Assembly: GCF_030864355.1 (NCBI RefSeq)
Contig: NC_083400.1
Location: forward strand, 883,001-947,000
Direction of reading: 5' to 3'
DNA from: Cutaneotrichosporon cavernicola
Lineage: Eukaryota; Basidiomycota; Tremellomycetes; Trichosporonales; Trichosporonaceae
Length of the DNA: 64,000 nucleotides
The notes beneath the pieces were generated by a model, which worked only from the letters and a program-made list of their open reading frames with translations, was not told where the DNA came from and made no database searches. A program made the translations under genes and the position numbers. How positions within the stretch are numbered: position 1 is the stretch's first letter; every line of letters begins with the position of its first letter. Below, piece after piece: positions 20,511-31,570 of this stretch.

Positions 20511-21334
20511 TCAGCCACTCTTCCTCCCGGGGGGGTGGAGCGGGGCGACGTCTGTCTCGGTATCGTGTCCCGCGGCCGCGCGGTCGGCTTCAGTGCGCTC
20601 ACGCTTGAGCTGGCGAGGAAGGAGGGTGAGACCCACGGCGTACACCAGGATCCAGAAACCAATGATCACGCCCCAGGCGACGCGGTAACCGTACGACGGC
20701 TTGCCGTGTCCGCGATACTGCCATTCGTTGGTTAAACCGAGCCAGGCAACGGCCCAGCCAACGCCTACTACACACAGGCCGAACGCCCAGTGGATGTAGT
20801 TGATTATGCCGCGGCCCGACTTGGACTCCCCTCGGAGGAAGTGGACCATGATGCCCAGGGCGGCCTGCACGAAGATGATGGAGAAGAAGGAGACTGCCGC
20901 TTTCTGAGGTTAGGCGAGACTGTATGGTTAGTGCGTACGCGGTGTGGCGTGTTGACCGGATGGAACACGAAGCGTCCCCACGCAATACCGAAAGCAGCGA
21001 GGACGAATACCGCGGCGAGAACCTGCGTGCCTGCATGGAGAGGGAACCACCAGCGCTTGGAGGTGAATGCGCGGGGAGCGCGGGCGGCCATGATCCCCAC
21101 GGGGAGAAGGAGCATTGTGGCGAGGGCGCCGCACACGACATGCGCAACGACGGCCGACTTTGGCGAGATCCTGAAACCGTATTCAATGCCTTCGCCCCCT
21201 CCGGCAGCCGCGGCCGTGGCCATCGGCTTGGAGGCAGTCCCGGTCCCGGTGGTGGTGGTCCCAGGGTACGGGCCGTACCCGTACTGTGCGCTGGCGGCAT
21301 GGAGGAGAAGTAGGAGCAGCGCTACACGTCGCAT
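20511..21334 (-). CDS. Cytochrome b561 domain membrane protein with signal peptide
   Basis: Two exons, 21334-20939 and 20903-20511, 262 residues. MRRVALLLLLLHAASAQYGY is a clear signal peptide; an ATG at 21391 is in frame but would bury it. After a short Thr/Gly-rich stretch come five hydrophobic segments with the His residues expected to bind haem: VVAHVVCGALATMLLLP, WFPLHAGTQVLAAVFVLAA, IMVHFLRG and NYIHWAFGLCVVGVGW, then VAWGVIIGFWILVYAVGL. Fungal b561 proteins of this type move electrons across a membrane and may support ferric reduction; the partner is unknown. The tail is charged and ends in a Pro-rich stretch. Confidence 0.85.
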
Positions 21335-22620
21335 GGTCGTTGAAGATGGGAGATAGGGATTGATTGCGAGGACGGCGACGAGGACGTTCATTATATTTTG
21401 AAAATGACAATGACCTGATCGATTCAACAAAGCGTAGGTGGCGTTTGATCTGTCAGCCCGACTACTCTTATGGTATCGGACGACTGCTGCGCAGGCGCGC
21501 ATTCCTTCCCTGGCCCCTCCTTGAACGTCATGTACTGTGCGTGGGTCTACGTGTGGTTGCTGCCACTGCCCCCTCGGCATATCGCAGTGATGTTGTCAAA
21601 TGCACCACTGCCACTGCCACTGCCACTGCCTCTGGCATTCTGAGTGCTTCTGTTGCTGCGCACAGATCCATATCTCGGCGACATTTCGGGGCCTGAATGG
21701 TCCAAGCATGTGAGGGGCCGGATGATGGAATGTTGTCCGGATGCCGCGACACAGCTCTTGAGCTATATTCGCGAGATCTGGGCGGGCACTTGGCTCACGT
21801 CAGCAGCACGTGTGTGGCGGCGTGGAGGCTGGCCAACGCAACTCCACACTGACATCAACGACACCGTCGCCTTATTTGCGCGCAGAGATGATCTTATTTG
21901 AGAGCCCCGCGGGCAACGGTGCCTTTGTGGAGCCGAGATGATGGGCGAGTCGAACGACGGCGATACGTATATGCGGCGTCTGCTTGAGAGACGTGTTCCA
22001 GACGGGCCAACGACGAGCTGTTCATGACGGACAGCGCCACTCACTGTCACTCCGAAGTGGAATAACCACGACGTTGATTACCCAGCAACTCTACAAGATC
22101 GAGCTCGCAACGGGCCAGACTGCGTGTGCCTCAGCTGCAGGGTTCAAGACGACACCACACGATGCACCATCAGAAACAACAACACGCAAATGTCACGCCT
22201 CCAATTGTGGACAGCCGCGAGGAACGCGACGCGCCGCGGTGGTACCTCGCACGCGTAGATAAAGTTCCATACAACCATTGAAACCACCAAATCTGTAGAT
22301 CTCCTGCTGCGTCAGCAATGAAACGCGCCTCTGCCCTTCACCAAGACCATACCACAACCATGCATGCCGGCAATACACAATCATACTCTGAACCTGGTCT
22401 CCAGTTTACAGGACGAGTCAGGTTTCTGTGTCTCGAGTGCGCGCAAGCCTGGATCCAGATTGTGCCTCGGACACCAACTGATGCTCAATCTAACGAGAGC
22501 AGCTGCTCAGGTTGCTTGAATAGTACCTGTGTTGACGCGAACGCGAGAGGAATAGACATGCGCGAGAGATATAAGGACTGCTGGCGCGTAGCGCGACTGA
22601 CAACTGATTAACTCCTCATC
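21335..22620. other. 1.3-kb intergenic stretch without recognisable gene
   Basis: Contains a (TGCCAC)n microsatellite at about 21608-21632. It is the shared 5' side of the divergent b561 and secreted-protein genes. No frame shows family marks. Confidence 0.5.
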
Positions 22621-23399
22621 ATGGCCGCTCTCGGTATGTCTTCATTTGCCGTGCAGCACTGACATCAGCCCTCCTCACTCTTGCCACTTCTGTCGCGGCC
22701 GCGCCGGCTGCCATGAACCGCCTCGCGGCGGACGCGGTCTTCGACTCCCCGGGTTATACCAAGTGGGTCGAGAATGCCAAGCCAGGCGACATCTACAAGT
22801 ACGACGGCGGGGCCGTTACACTCGACAGCAAGGAGACCAAACCGAGCAACAGCGGCAACAGCGGCAACAGCGGCAACAGCGGCAACAGTACTCACGAGAC
22901 ACGCGCCCCCTGCACAGAGTACTACGGCCTCCAGTCCAACGTGGACGCAACAGACCTGTGGTGGGATGCGTGGGGCCCGATCGCTGAGTGCAAGTGGTGC
23001 GGCGGCGGGCCATGCGAGGCGACGTGGCAATGGGAATGGACGACGACATGGCGCGTTAGCGGAGACTGGGTGGAAACCGGCTGGAACGCCGTGCAGGATA
23101 CGATCAACAAAGATGGTAATAGGAACAAGGGCTACCGCTGGGCCAAAGAGGCGTACACTAGCGGCACGAAGACCTGCCCCGCCAACGCGGGAGAACCTGT
23201 GCGTCTGTGGCGCCAGAACCGGTTCGGATGGGCGGATGTCGCGCAGCGCACAATCATAGGCAACCGTTGCCCCTGGGTGAGTACCAAGTACGGCGACTGG
23301 AAGTTCTCGCACCTCGACCTCCCACTCGAGGGAAATGATGGGACGTACCTTCTCGGGTGCAGTAATGGGGACAGGGCCGAGTGTGGGCGCAACGTCTAG
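22621..23399 (+). CDS. Secreted Trp/Cys-rich protein of unknown family
   Basis: Two exons, 22621-22633 and 22669-23399, 247 residues. The intron splits the signal peptide; joined, it reads MAALALLTLATSVAAAPAAM with a likely cleavage after the Ala-rich end. A (NSG)n run of about five units lies near residues 67-80. The mature part is Trp-rich (ATDLWWDAWG, CEATWQWEWTTTWRVSGDWV) with about ten Cys, including ECKWCGGGPC, suggesting disulphides in an extracellular fold. I do not recognise the family. Its last 19 codons plus 3' flank are duplicated in tandem just downstream. Confidence 0.82.
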
Positions 23400-23511
23400 G
23401 TAGCGCCTAGTGCTCTCGCTGGCGGGGGACGTACCTCCTCGGGTGCAGTAATGGAGACAGGGCCGAGTGTGGGCGCAACACCTAGGTAGCGCCGAGTGCT
23501 CTCGCTGGCGA
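23340..23511. repeat. 86-bp tandem duplication of the 3' end of the secreted-protein gene
   Basis: Copy 1 starts at 23340 and covers the last coding bases, the stop and about 26 bp of flank; copy 2 starts at 23426. Copy 2 could still encode GTYLLGCSNGDRAECGRNT-stop, one residue different from copy 1, but it is downstream of the stop and in another frame. Confidence 0.92.
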
Positions 23512-24120
23512 GGTCTCCCTGTAGTGGAATGAAAGATCATGGCAGTCCGGGCCGCTCCTTTCATCGCGGCTGGTTCCTGGGCACGTCCGCCCGGTTCCTA
23601 GTGCTTGTTTCGGATTCTGTTCAACACCGGGCGGAATGGATTTGACGCGGGGAAGAGCCCCACGCCGAGACGCCAAGGCCGGGCTCACCCACGCCGAGCC
23701 ACTCTTGGACGGATACTTAGCCCGGGGGGACTGGCGACCGTGCGACGGCTCGGACTGGGCCCCAAGCTCGCACCGCCGTCGCGGGGCTCGGCGATAGGGT
23801 GGCGTCGGGGTCCCATCTGCGCACGGCCTTGGGCAGGGGAAGAATTTCGAACAAACGCCATGCATCTCACCGCAGCACGCGTCAGGGCGAAAAGCAGATC
23901 TGATGTCAGCAAATCCGCCCTGGGCCAGGGGACTGGAATATAGGAAAACCTGAGTCTCACGTGCATCGGCAGCCGGCGGAGAATTCGTGGCAAACTTGCT
24001 CGGGCGGCTCTTGCACGCTGATAGCGATGGTGTGATGAGTCCGATGCAGATATTGAGAACAGCGTACAGTAAAAGAACGAGATGGACAATCTGGACTTGG
24101 AAACACACTCATCACTCACC
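23512..24120. other. Intergenic stretch upstream of the amino-acid transporter
   Basis: No gene is supported here. It is GC-rich and lacks repeats that I can see. Confidence 0.5.
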
Positions 24121-25582
24121 ATGTCGTGGCTCAACAAACCGTTTGCGCTCGCACGGAACCGCTCGACCGACGTCGATGTGCCCGAGAAAAAGACGGCGTC
24201 CGAGGAGGGCCAGATCCACGACGCCGTGTTCGGCGACATCGATGTCGACGCGCACGGGCCCAACTTTCGCGGCGTCGGAGCTGGCGGCGCATTCGTCCTC
24301 ATGACCAAGGCAAACTTTGGTCTGGGAGTGCTTGCCATCCCGACAGTGTTCGCCATCATGGGCATCGTGCCTGGGATCCTCCTCATCGTTGGTTGTGAAC
24401 TCATGCTGGGCTACTGCGCATCGTTTTTGGGGCCATTCAAGATCCGGCATCCCGAAGTGTACGGCCTTGCGGACGCGGGATACGTCTTTGGCGGCGTCAT
24501 CGGGCGCGAGCTGCTGTACATCATCTTCTCAATCTGTAAGATACCCCCAGAAGAGAACAGTACTGACGGCAGTCATGGTGTTTTGCACTGCGTCGGCGAT
24601 TGTGGGCGTGTCGATCTCGCTGAACGCCATGTCGCTGCATGGCGCGTGCACGGCCGTCTTCGTCGTCGTCTCGGCCCTCATGGGCTTCATGTTCAGCTCG
24701 ATCCGCACTTTGTCCAAGGTTTCGTGGGTTGGCTGGGTCGGTATTGCGTCCATCGTTGCATCAGTCATCACCCTGACTGTCGCTGTTGGTCTGCAGGATC
24801 GTCCGTCCGAGGCGCCACCCACTGGCCCGTGGGACAAGGGTTTCATGGTCTTTGGCCACCCGTCCTTCGCTGAGGCGATGGGCGCCATCAACATCATCCT
24901 CTTCTCGTCCAGCGCCACGCCCATGTACTTTGGCGTTCTGAGCGAGATGCGTAACCCGAAGCAGTACACCAAGGCCATGTGCTCCTCGCTCACCTTCCTG
25001 ACCATCGTCTACCTCGTCATCGGCTCGGTCGTGTACCACTACTGTGGGCAGTGGGTGGCCTCTCCCGCCCTCGGCAGCGCTGGTCTCCTCATGAAGCGCA
25101 TCTGCTACGGCATTGCCTTTCCCGGTCTCCTCGCCTCCCTCACAATCTTCAACCATATTTCCGCCAAGCACATCTTCGTCCGCGTCCTCCGCGGCTCGCA
25201 CCACCTCTCGTCCAACACCTGGACCCACTGGATCACGTGGTTTGGCTGCACGGCCGGTAGTGTCGCCGTCGCGTACATCATCGGTAGCGCGATTCCCATC
25301 TTTGGAAGCCTCATCGGGTTCATCGGCGCTCTGATGTGCCCGCTTGTCGCGATCATTCCCGAGATCTGCATGTGGTTCCACGACAACTGGACCTGGAACG
25401 GCTGGCGTCCTGGACAGCTCTCTCCTGCCAAGGCTGCGCAGGCGGCTTTCAACTGCTTCCTCCTGCTGGTGGCGGCGCTCTTCTGCATCGGCGGCACATA
25501 CTCGGCTGTGCTTGACCTCGTCAACACGACCGTCGACAACGGGCCGTGGACGTGCGCGAACAATGCGGGCTCGCTCATCTAA
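24121..25582 (+). CDS. Amino-acid transporter (Aa_trans/AVT-like, fungal Mtr type)
   Basis: Two exons, 24121-24535 and 24573-25582, about 474 residues. After a hydrophilic N-terminus, transport begins with GGAFVLMTKANFGLGVLAIP, the characteristic first-helix block of the Aa_trans superfamily. About eleven hydrophobic segments follow, including FCTASAIVGVSISLNAM across the junction, INIILFSSSATPMYFGVLSE and YIIGSAIPIFGSLIGFIGAL. It probably imports neutral amino acids at the plasma or vacuolar membrane; specificity is unknown. The start at 24121 is favoured by CACCATG; an in-frame ATG at 24082 adds 13 residues. Confidence 0.9.
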
Positions 25583-26376
25583 GTAAGCGGGCCGTTTGTA
25601 TAGAGGCGGTTCGTATAGACTCTATAGGACATTAGATAATAGATAGCATTGCATTGCACTTTATTCCTGCTCGACTGGGTGTTCCGACTTGGCTAGAATC
25701 TATGTGAATGTCTGCAGAATTGGAATTTCTTCTGTATAAAGCGCATTTAACTGGCCCCTTCTATAGAAGACTGAATTGATATACAGAGAGACAGCGCCAT
25801 TCTGCTCCTTCAAGATACAGCAATCCGCTACACCAGCACAGAGTAGCAGTACCTGTATCAGACCGCTGCGAGGGCCATGTGATCACACGACACGAAAGGC
25901 GAAGGTCGTGAGGCCCCTTCAGCTGGTGATATCTGCCACTGAGTATTCCAATGCCATTCAAACCTTTGTGCGGATAAGCTGACGTCATGACGTCACATAA
26001 AACCCTCCACCACTCCCTCCGCCCTCATCGTTCGATCCAGCCATCCACCAAGCAAACGCCGGTTGCGTCGTATCGCCCATCGCCCATCGCCTTGCCTCTC
26101 GCCTTGCATCCGAATGCGCGCTGCTGGCGCGAAATTGTGTGATGGCGAGGGGCAACCTTGTCCCGTGGTCCTCGCAGGCCCGACACGGATGGTACGAGCG
26201 ACGAGCGCGAACGTGCTACCCCCAAGTACATCCTGGAAACGACGCGGACTGGCTCACAGCGCGGCTCAAGATTATTCATCACTAGCGTCCTTATGCTCTA
26301 TTGGGATACTGAATGCTCTGCGCTCTTGCCATTACGGCATTCTTCGCGCTCACCTGACTGCTCACTTACTCACGTC
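25583..26376. other. Intergenic region between transporter and P450 3' ends
   Basis: Two flanking genes converge on this stretch, so no promoter would be expected here. It nevertheless holds a tandem CRE plus TATA-like element (25980-26002). No coding gene is recognised. Confidence 0.5.
25980..26002 (+). promoter_or_regulatory. Tandem perfect CRE octamers followed by a TATA-like box
   Basis: TGACGTCA at 25980-25987 and again at 25988-25995, with ATAAAA right after. TGACGTCA is the bZIP ATF/CREB consensus. The arrangement resembles a strong plus-strand promoter, but the next plus-strand protein gene is far away and the P450 lies antisense from 26377. Confidence 0.55.
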
Positions 26377-28136
26377 CTACTCAAGAGGGCGGACCATGAG
26401 GGGCATCTGGCTCCCGACGTTCTCCTCGCCGACGACCCATGGGAGCATGATGATAAAGTTCTTTGCCGTGATGGTAGGCGAACTCGGCAGCATTTCGAAT
26501 TGGAAGTGGCGGAGGAGGACGAAGAGGATAGCCTTGATCTCGGCGAGGGCGAAGCGGTACCCGATGCAGTTGCGGTTACCGCCATTGAAGCTGGTGATGT
26601 TGCCCCAAGTACCCGGAGCCTTGCGCGCCGGAATGCCGGGACGGTCAAAGCGGTCGGGGTTGAACTTGTCGGCATCGGGACCCCAGATGTCCTTGTTGTG
26701 GTTGACCTGCATGTACCCTGTGATGATCATGTCGCCCTTCTTCATGGGTACCGAGTCGATCATGTTGCCGTCGCGACCCTTGACTGGTGTGTGGAGAGGA
26801 AGCATGACGTCCTGGGTGCACAAACGCATACTCTCGGGGACGGGTGGGTCAAGACGGAGAGATTCGTGGATCACATTCTCGAGGTAGGGAAGGGTGTTGA
26901 GTTGCTCGAGGGAGGGCTCGTCGGTGGCAAGAGTCTCGAGTTCCTCGCGCAGACGCTGCTGGACGTCGAGGTGCATTGCCAGACGGTAGAGCGTCCAAGT
27001 GAGCGAGTTGGAGGTCGTCTCGGACCCAGCGAGGATGAAGGTGGATACCTGGTATGCCATCTCGGTGTCGTCGAGGCGGTCGCGCGGGAGCAAGTCCTTG
27101 GCCATGTTGGCCTTGAGCATGAGAGAGAGGAGGTCCTTGCCGACAAAGGTGCCCTTGGACAAGTCGTCCTTGTGCAGGGTCTCCATCTCGCGGCGCTTCC
27201 TGGCGATGCACTCGCGTCCGACACCAGAAGTACCGATACGCGCGAGGTCGGCGAGTTTGTTACGCTTGGACGGCTACGATTAGTCAAGCCGGAGGAGGTG
27301 ATACTCACAATAATGTCAAGGGCCGGGACCATCTGCTGGAGAACACCGAACAGGGTGAGGCGCTGAAGCTCGGACATGGCGTTACGGAAGGTGGTGACGA
27401 TGTGGTTACCCTCGCGGAGGCAGCCAAAGTCGTAGTCAAAGCCCGCGAGGCCAATGACGTCGAAGGTCGTGTTGATGAGGTATTTGTTCATGTTAACCTT
27501 GCGTGCGCCGGTGACGACATCCTCGGGACGCGGAGCGGCAGTCTCGGGGTCGTTGTACTCGGGGTCGGCACAGGCCTCCATGAGTTTGTCGCGCAGCTCG
27601 TAAGCCTTGGTGAACATGTGGGGTACCATCTCGCGGATTGCGTCGGGGTGGAAAGCGGGGTTAAGGACACGACGTTGGCGGCGGTGGGTGTCGAAATTGA
27701 CATTGAGCAAACCGTGGCCAAGGAGGCGAGTGATCATGCGCGTCTGTGCGGGCGGCTTGATGAAGTGGTCGGCGTGCTGCATGATGAAAGCCATGGCAGT
27801 GGTGTCGGCCGTAACGATGAGGTTGTCGCCGAGGAGGAGCTTTGCGCGCACGGTCGGGCCGTACTCGTTGAACCAGGACTGCATTACACGACCAGTAGGG
27901 TGGGATTGAACCTTGGGGAAATCGCCAAAGAGGAAATGGCTGCTGGCAGGACCGGGGAGGTTGCGGTAATGCAGCACACGCTCGCGGTAGGGGTAGCGGT
28001 AGATCATGATGGCGGTGAGGGCGAGAGCTGCTGCGATGGAGTAGATTGCCCAGCGTGGCGCGTCGGCCAGCGCGGAGAGTAGCCCGTCCATCTGAAGTGT
28101 GCGCAGCGCGGCGGGGGGAACTAAAGTGTCGGACAT
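26377..28136 (-). CDS. Cytochrome P450 monooxygenase
   Basis: Two exons, 28136-27309 and 27273-26377, 574 residues. An N-terminal membrane anchor (IYSIAAALALTAIMIYRY) is followed by the Pro-rich NLPGPASSHFLFGDFP. Catalytic marks: HRRQRRVLNPAFHPDAI in the C-helix, ILAGSETTSNSLTW in the I-helix, ESLRL (ExxR), FNPDRF and the haem loop FNGGNRNCIGYRF with its thiolate Cys. This is a class II ER P450 of the type that hydroxylates fatty acids or xenobiotics; the CYP family cannot be set by eye. The neighbours do not form a biosynthetic cluster. Confidence 0.95.
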
Positions 28137-29987
28137 GCTATGGATCTTGAAAGGATGGGTGGACGAGTAGGAAGAATGAGCCTCGCCAGGCTTTTATGAG
28201 AACAGCACAGTGCCACTTGTCACTCACAGCACGAGGTGCTCTGACGATCATGAGCTCTGACGACTGTTCTCGTACTCATTCTCTAGCCTGACCTGGCGTC
28301 TCTAGCTCTCCAACGTCTGACGATGCCTACAAGCTTGTGACGAGATCCTTCCCGCGCCAGCTCCACCCTCACGACCACCCACCCCTGCCCCCTGCATCCA
28401 CCTCCGTCCCGCATCTCTCACCATTATACAGCCACACCGAGTCCCTCCCAGTCTCCCACAACCCCTCGCAGCCTTCCACTCCCTTCGTCGTGGTTGGTCC
28501 CAGGATGATCATGGCCAAAGCGGCAGTATGGCGTGGTAGGTATCGCACGACTCGGGCCGTACCTTTTCCAGCAGCATCCTCGCCCACGATAGCTGTTGCG
28601 CAATCGTCCGCAAACGCCGCATCCCAATATCCTGTAAGCCAGGGCAACAAGCATACTTTGTGGTACAAGAATTCCGTGTTTCGTTTCACCTCGTACGACG
28701 CCGATCGCGTACTGCCAGCCTTCACATTCGCGCGCGGCAAAGAAAGACTAACTCATATCTCCAAATACCCAAAGACGCAAAGGTGCAAAGGTGCAAAGGG
28801 CAAAGGTGCAAAGGTGCAAAGGTGCAAAGGTGCAAAGGTGCAAATCCTATGTAAATGCATTGTCGCGTAATCCAGGACAGGAGGGCGGGAACGAGTTCCG
28901 CTGGATTCGGCGCGGGGTCCTGAGCGCATTCGATAGAGAATTGCACGAGGCACGCTGGGTCAACGTCACACTCACGACGTTGCTATGGGAACACGACGAG
29001 ATTCCCGCAGATGGAACGTAAGCGTGAGCGTGTGCACATACCTGGTTGGAGGTTGGAATGTCGCCCATCTCATAAGTAGTTCACCACGCCGAGCCGACGC
29101 CGACGCCCTAGTCCAAGTATATAGAACATGGAATATGGAATACAGAATACAGAAGCTTCCATACCCGGATTCTTCAGCCTAGTGCTATGGAATACGGCAT
29201 CCTGCGCTCCTTGCTCCTTGGATGGAGAGAGAGATGGTGAGACATTGCGAAACGTAAGGAAACGAAACGAAATGCCAAACACGCAATGATGTCAGCGGAT
29301 TGGATTCAGCGGGTAGGGAATGGCCACCACACAATCCGTTTCCGCATACTGTACCCCTTTCCAAACCCGTTCCTTCGGACCATCGACCCATCGAATTGTC
29401 AAGATGTGGGCTGGATCACCTTACGTATATGCAGGGGCGGCTATTTCTGGCTGAGGGATGGATATGGAGTCAGCAATGCAATGGCGATGGCAAATGGGGC
29501 TGAACCGGACATGCCTGCCGAACACGTGGGCTCTGCGTACTGTAAATCGTGCGCAATCTGCGACGCGTTTCAACCTGCGTTTCAACCTGCGTTTCACCAG
29601 CGTAGCCGCTGTGCCATGTATGGGAACGGGATATTCATGGCCAGCGGATCGGGTTTGTAGCTGATTCCGCGTCGCGAAAGTGGCTGCTACATGTCCCGCA
29701 ACGACGATCACAGATTCCCGAGCCGTCCTCACTGATAATCTTGGCCGTGCCGTGACCGCACGTGCCGAATGCTCCGTGCACATCTCATCTCATGTCATAC
29801 ACTGCATAGCCGGCCACACTTGTGTACTGTACATTGTTACTTTCTCCAGATCTGCTACTCTACACTGACGTACCCGAGTCGTCGGCCATCGTCGTGCGGG
29901 GGCCGCTACGACCAACTGGACCCAGTCAGGTCACCTCGATCGTCTCGTGCATCCAGTGTTAGACTCGACGCCTCTTGCTGCCGGCCA
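28137..29987. other. 1.9-kb intergenic stretch without a supported gene
   Basis: It holds an 8-bp tandem array (28780-28845) and a GCGTTTCAACCT tandem near 29566-29600. Open frames on both strands lack family marks and are interrupted by these repeats. Confidence 0.5.
28780..28845. repeat. 8-bp tandem repeat (GGTGCAAA)n, about eight copies
   Basis: A mostly perfect 8-bp array, broken once by a GGGCAAAGG variant. It is intergenic, about 650 bp upstream of the P450 start on the opposite side. Confidence 0.92.
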
Positions 29988-31073
29988 CTACCGCTGCCAC
30001 TGGCCGACCTGGTACTGCCCCGACCACACACTGCGGCGTCTCTTGGACTCGATCGATGCTCCGGCGGCAGCAGTGAACGTGATCTCGCCCTGTGCGTCGG
30101 GGTCGCGCAGACGCTTGCCCATGTACGTGACTGTGCACGTGGAGAAGGCGCGCTCGTGCGCGCGCGACGAGACCGCGAGCAGATCAGCGTGTTCCTTTGC
30201 GGCCTGGGCGCAGGACGCGTGGTACCGCTCCTCGGCGGCGCGGAGCTGACCGCGCTTGGTGGCGTATGCCTGCGCCGTGTTCGGCTGTTCAGCACCCTCC
30301 TTCTGTTCACCATCCTCATCCTGCCCATCGCCTCCCGCACCATTTACATCCATCTCTGCCCCGCCCTCGCTCTGACGGCGGTAGCGGGCATGGACCGCGT
30401 CGTGGGCCCTCTCGAGTTGGACTTTGGCGTCGTCCTCTGCGCCGGCACGCTGGTCCCCAGCCGCAGCCTCCATGTGTACCCGGCGCGCAGTTGCAGTGTC
30501 TTCGGAAATGACGCGTTCCTCTCCGGCCGTGGACAGGCGGAGGTCTGGTTTTTTCGCCGTGCCCAGACTAGAGCGCCGTCCCTTAGCCCGTTTGTGGCGC
30601 GCAGCCGCCTCAGCGCGTACCCAACGTGCTCGCCGCGCCCCGTCAGCCGCAAGCCACTCGAGTTGGGCGAGTGCCACGTCCCGCCGCCAACCTTTCGCGT
30701 CCCCGTTTAGAACCTCCATCGCGGCGTCGACGGCTGACGATACGACCGAACTGCCAGCCACATAAGCTTGAAGTGGGTCTGCAGTTAAGGTTGCATCGGT
30801 GTACGCCGTCATAATCGAGGCCGAGTCGCAGATCGTGTCGGCATCGTCGTCGGGTACCGAGTGGCGCCTTAGCGGTCGGCGGGTTGAGAAGGTGGGCACG
30901 TCGAACGACTCGTCAAAGTCGTCGTGCTCCTCATACTCTTCATTGTGAGCGTGGGAGTCTGGCGGCCGCGCTAGTTGTTCGTCAACTACGCCGGTGGAGG
31001 ATGCGCCGGTGGAGGAGAATGAGGCGCGCGAGAGACGGCGTAGCGGATGCGGAGTGGATGATGCGTTGCCCAT
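29988..31073 (-). CDS. Orphan protein with N-myristoylation signal and helical Ala/Arg-rich core
   Basis: Single exon, 361 residues. It begins MGNASSTPHP, matching the MGxxxS/T signal for N-myristoylation after Met removal, so membrane tethering is likely. Residues 30-75 are acidic and disordered. Residues 125-310 are rich in Ala, Arg and Glu (AQLEWLAADGARRARWVRAE, RAAEERYHASCAQAAKEHAD) and predicted by eye to be alpha-helical, perhaps coiled coil. The C-terminus is Arg-rich. I do not recognise a family. The long open frame, clean start and biased codon use support a real gene. Confidence 0.65.
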   Translation of the reverse strand: MGNASSTPHPLRRLSRASFSSTGASSTGVVDEQLARPPDSHAHNEEYEEHDDFDESFDVPTFSTRRPLRRHSVPDDDADTICDSASIMTAYTDATLTADPLQAYVAGSSVVSSAVDAAMEVLNGDAKGWRRDVALAQLEWLAADGARRARWVRAEAAARHKRAKGRRSSLGTAKKPDLRLSTAGEERVISEDTATARRVHMEAAAGDQRAGAEDDAKVQLERAHDAVHARYRRQSEGGAEMDVNGAGGDGQDEDGEQKEGAEQPNTAQAYATKRGQLRAAEERYHASCAQAAKEHADLLAVSSRAHERAFSTCTVTYMGKRLRDPDAQGEITFTAAAGASIESKRRRSVWSGQYQVGQWQR

Positions 31074-31570
31074 CGCTTCAGTTCTGGTTGCGATGGGATG
31101 ATCAGAGGCGACGTCGCCCCGAGATCAGAGCGTGGGAGCTGGTCTGATGATAGCCGAAGTGGGATGGAGACCGAGTGTGTAGTTGACTCCGGGGTGAGAT
31201 AATGGTAAGGCGAGCCGTGTGATGTCGTGAGGAACCGTGTCGAGATGTGGTGGTGAGTGATGAGATGGATGGTTTAGTGAGAGATGGGAGGCTGTGTAGA
31301 GTGGGCTGTGGAGTGAGTCAGTGAGTGTGGCGTGGCGTGGGCAGTCTCACCGCCTTACCCAGATACCCTCTTGATGTCATCTCCGGTCTACCTCCACCTC
31401 CACTACATGAACCTCCCACCTGAACGCTTATCAATCCTCCTCAACAATAATAAGACCGATTAAAGAAAATATACTGCCGCTATTCAAAGTCATGACGCAA
31501 CTTGAACCACACTCATTCCCATTCCAAACCCTGTTGTTGACACAACATCACCACCACCACCACCACTGAG
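31074..31570. other. Divergent promoter region of the myristoylated orphan and TAP42
   Basis: No gene. The TAP42 leader contains CACCACCACCACCACTGAG just before the ATG. Confidence 0.5.

Noticed and set aside
23605..23943. 112-codon plus frame after the secreted-protein gene
   Set aside because: Arg/Pro-rich reading of GC-rich flank with no start context, marks or splice support.
28337..28870. 177-codon plus and 123-codon minus frames
   Set aside because: No family marks, overlapping each other, and the plus frame runs into the 8-bp repeat array.
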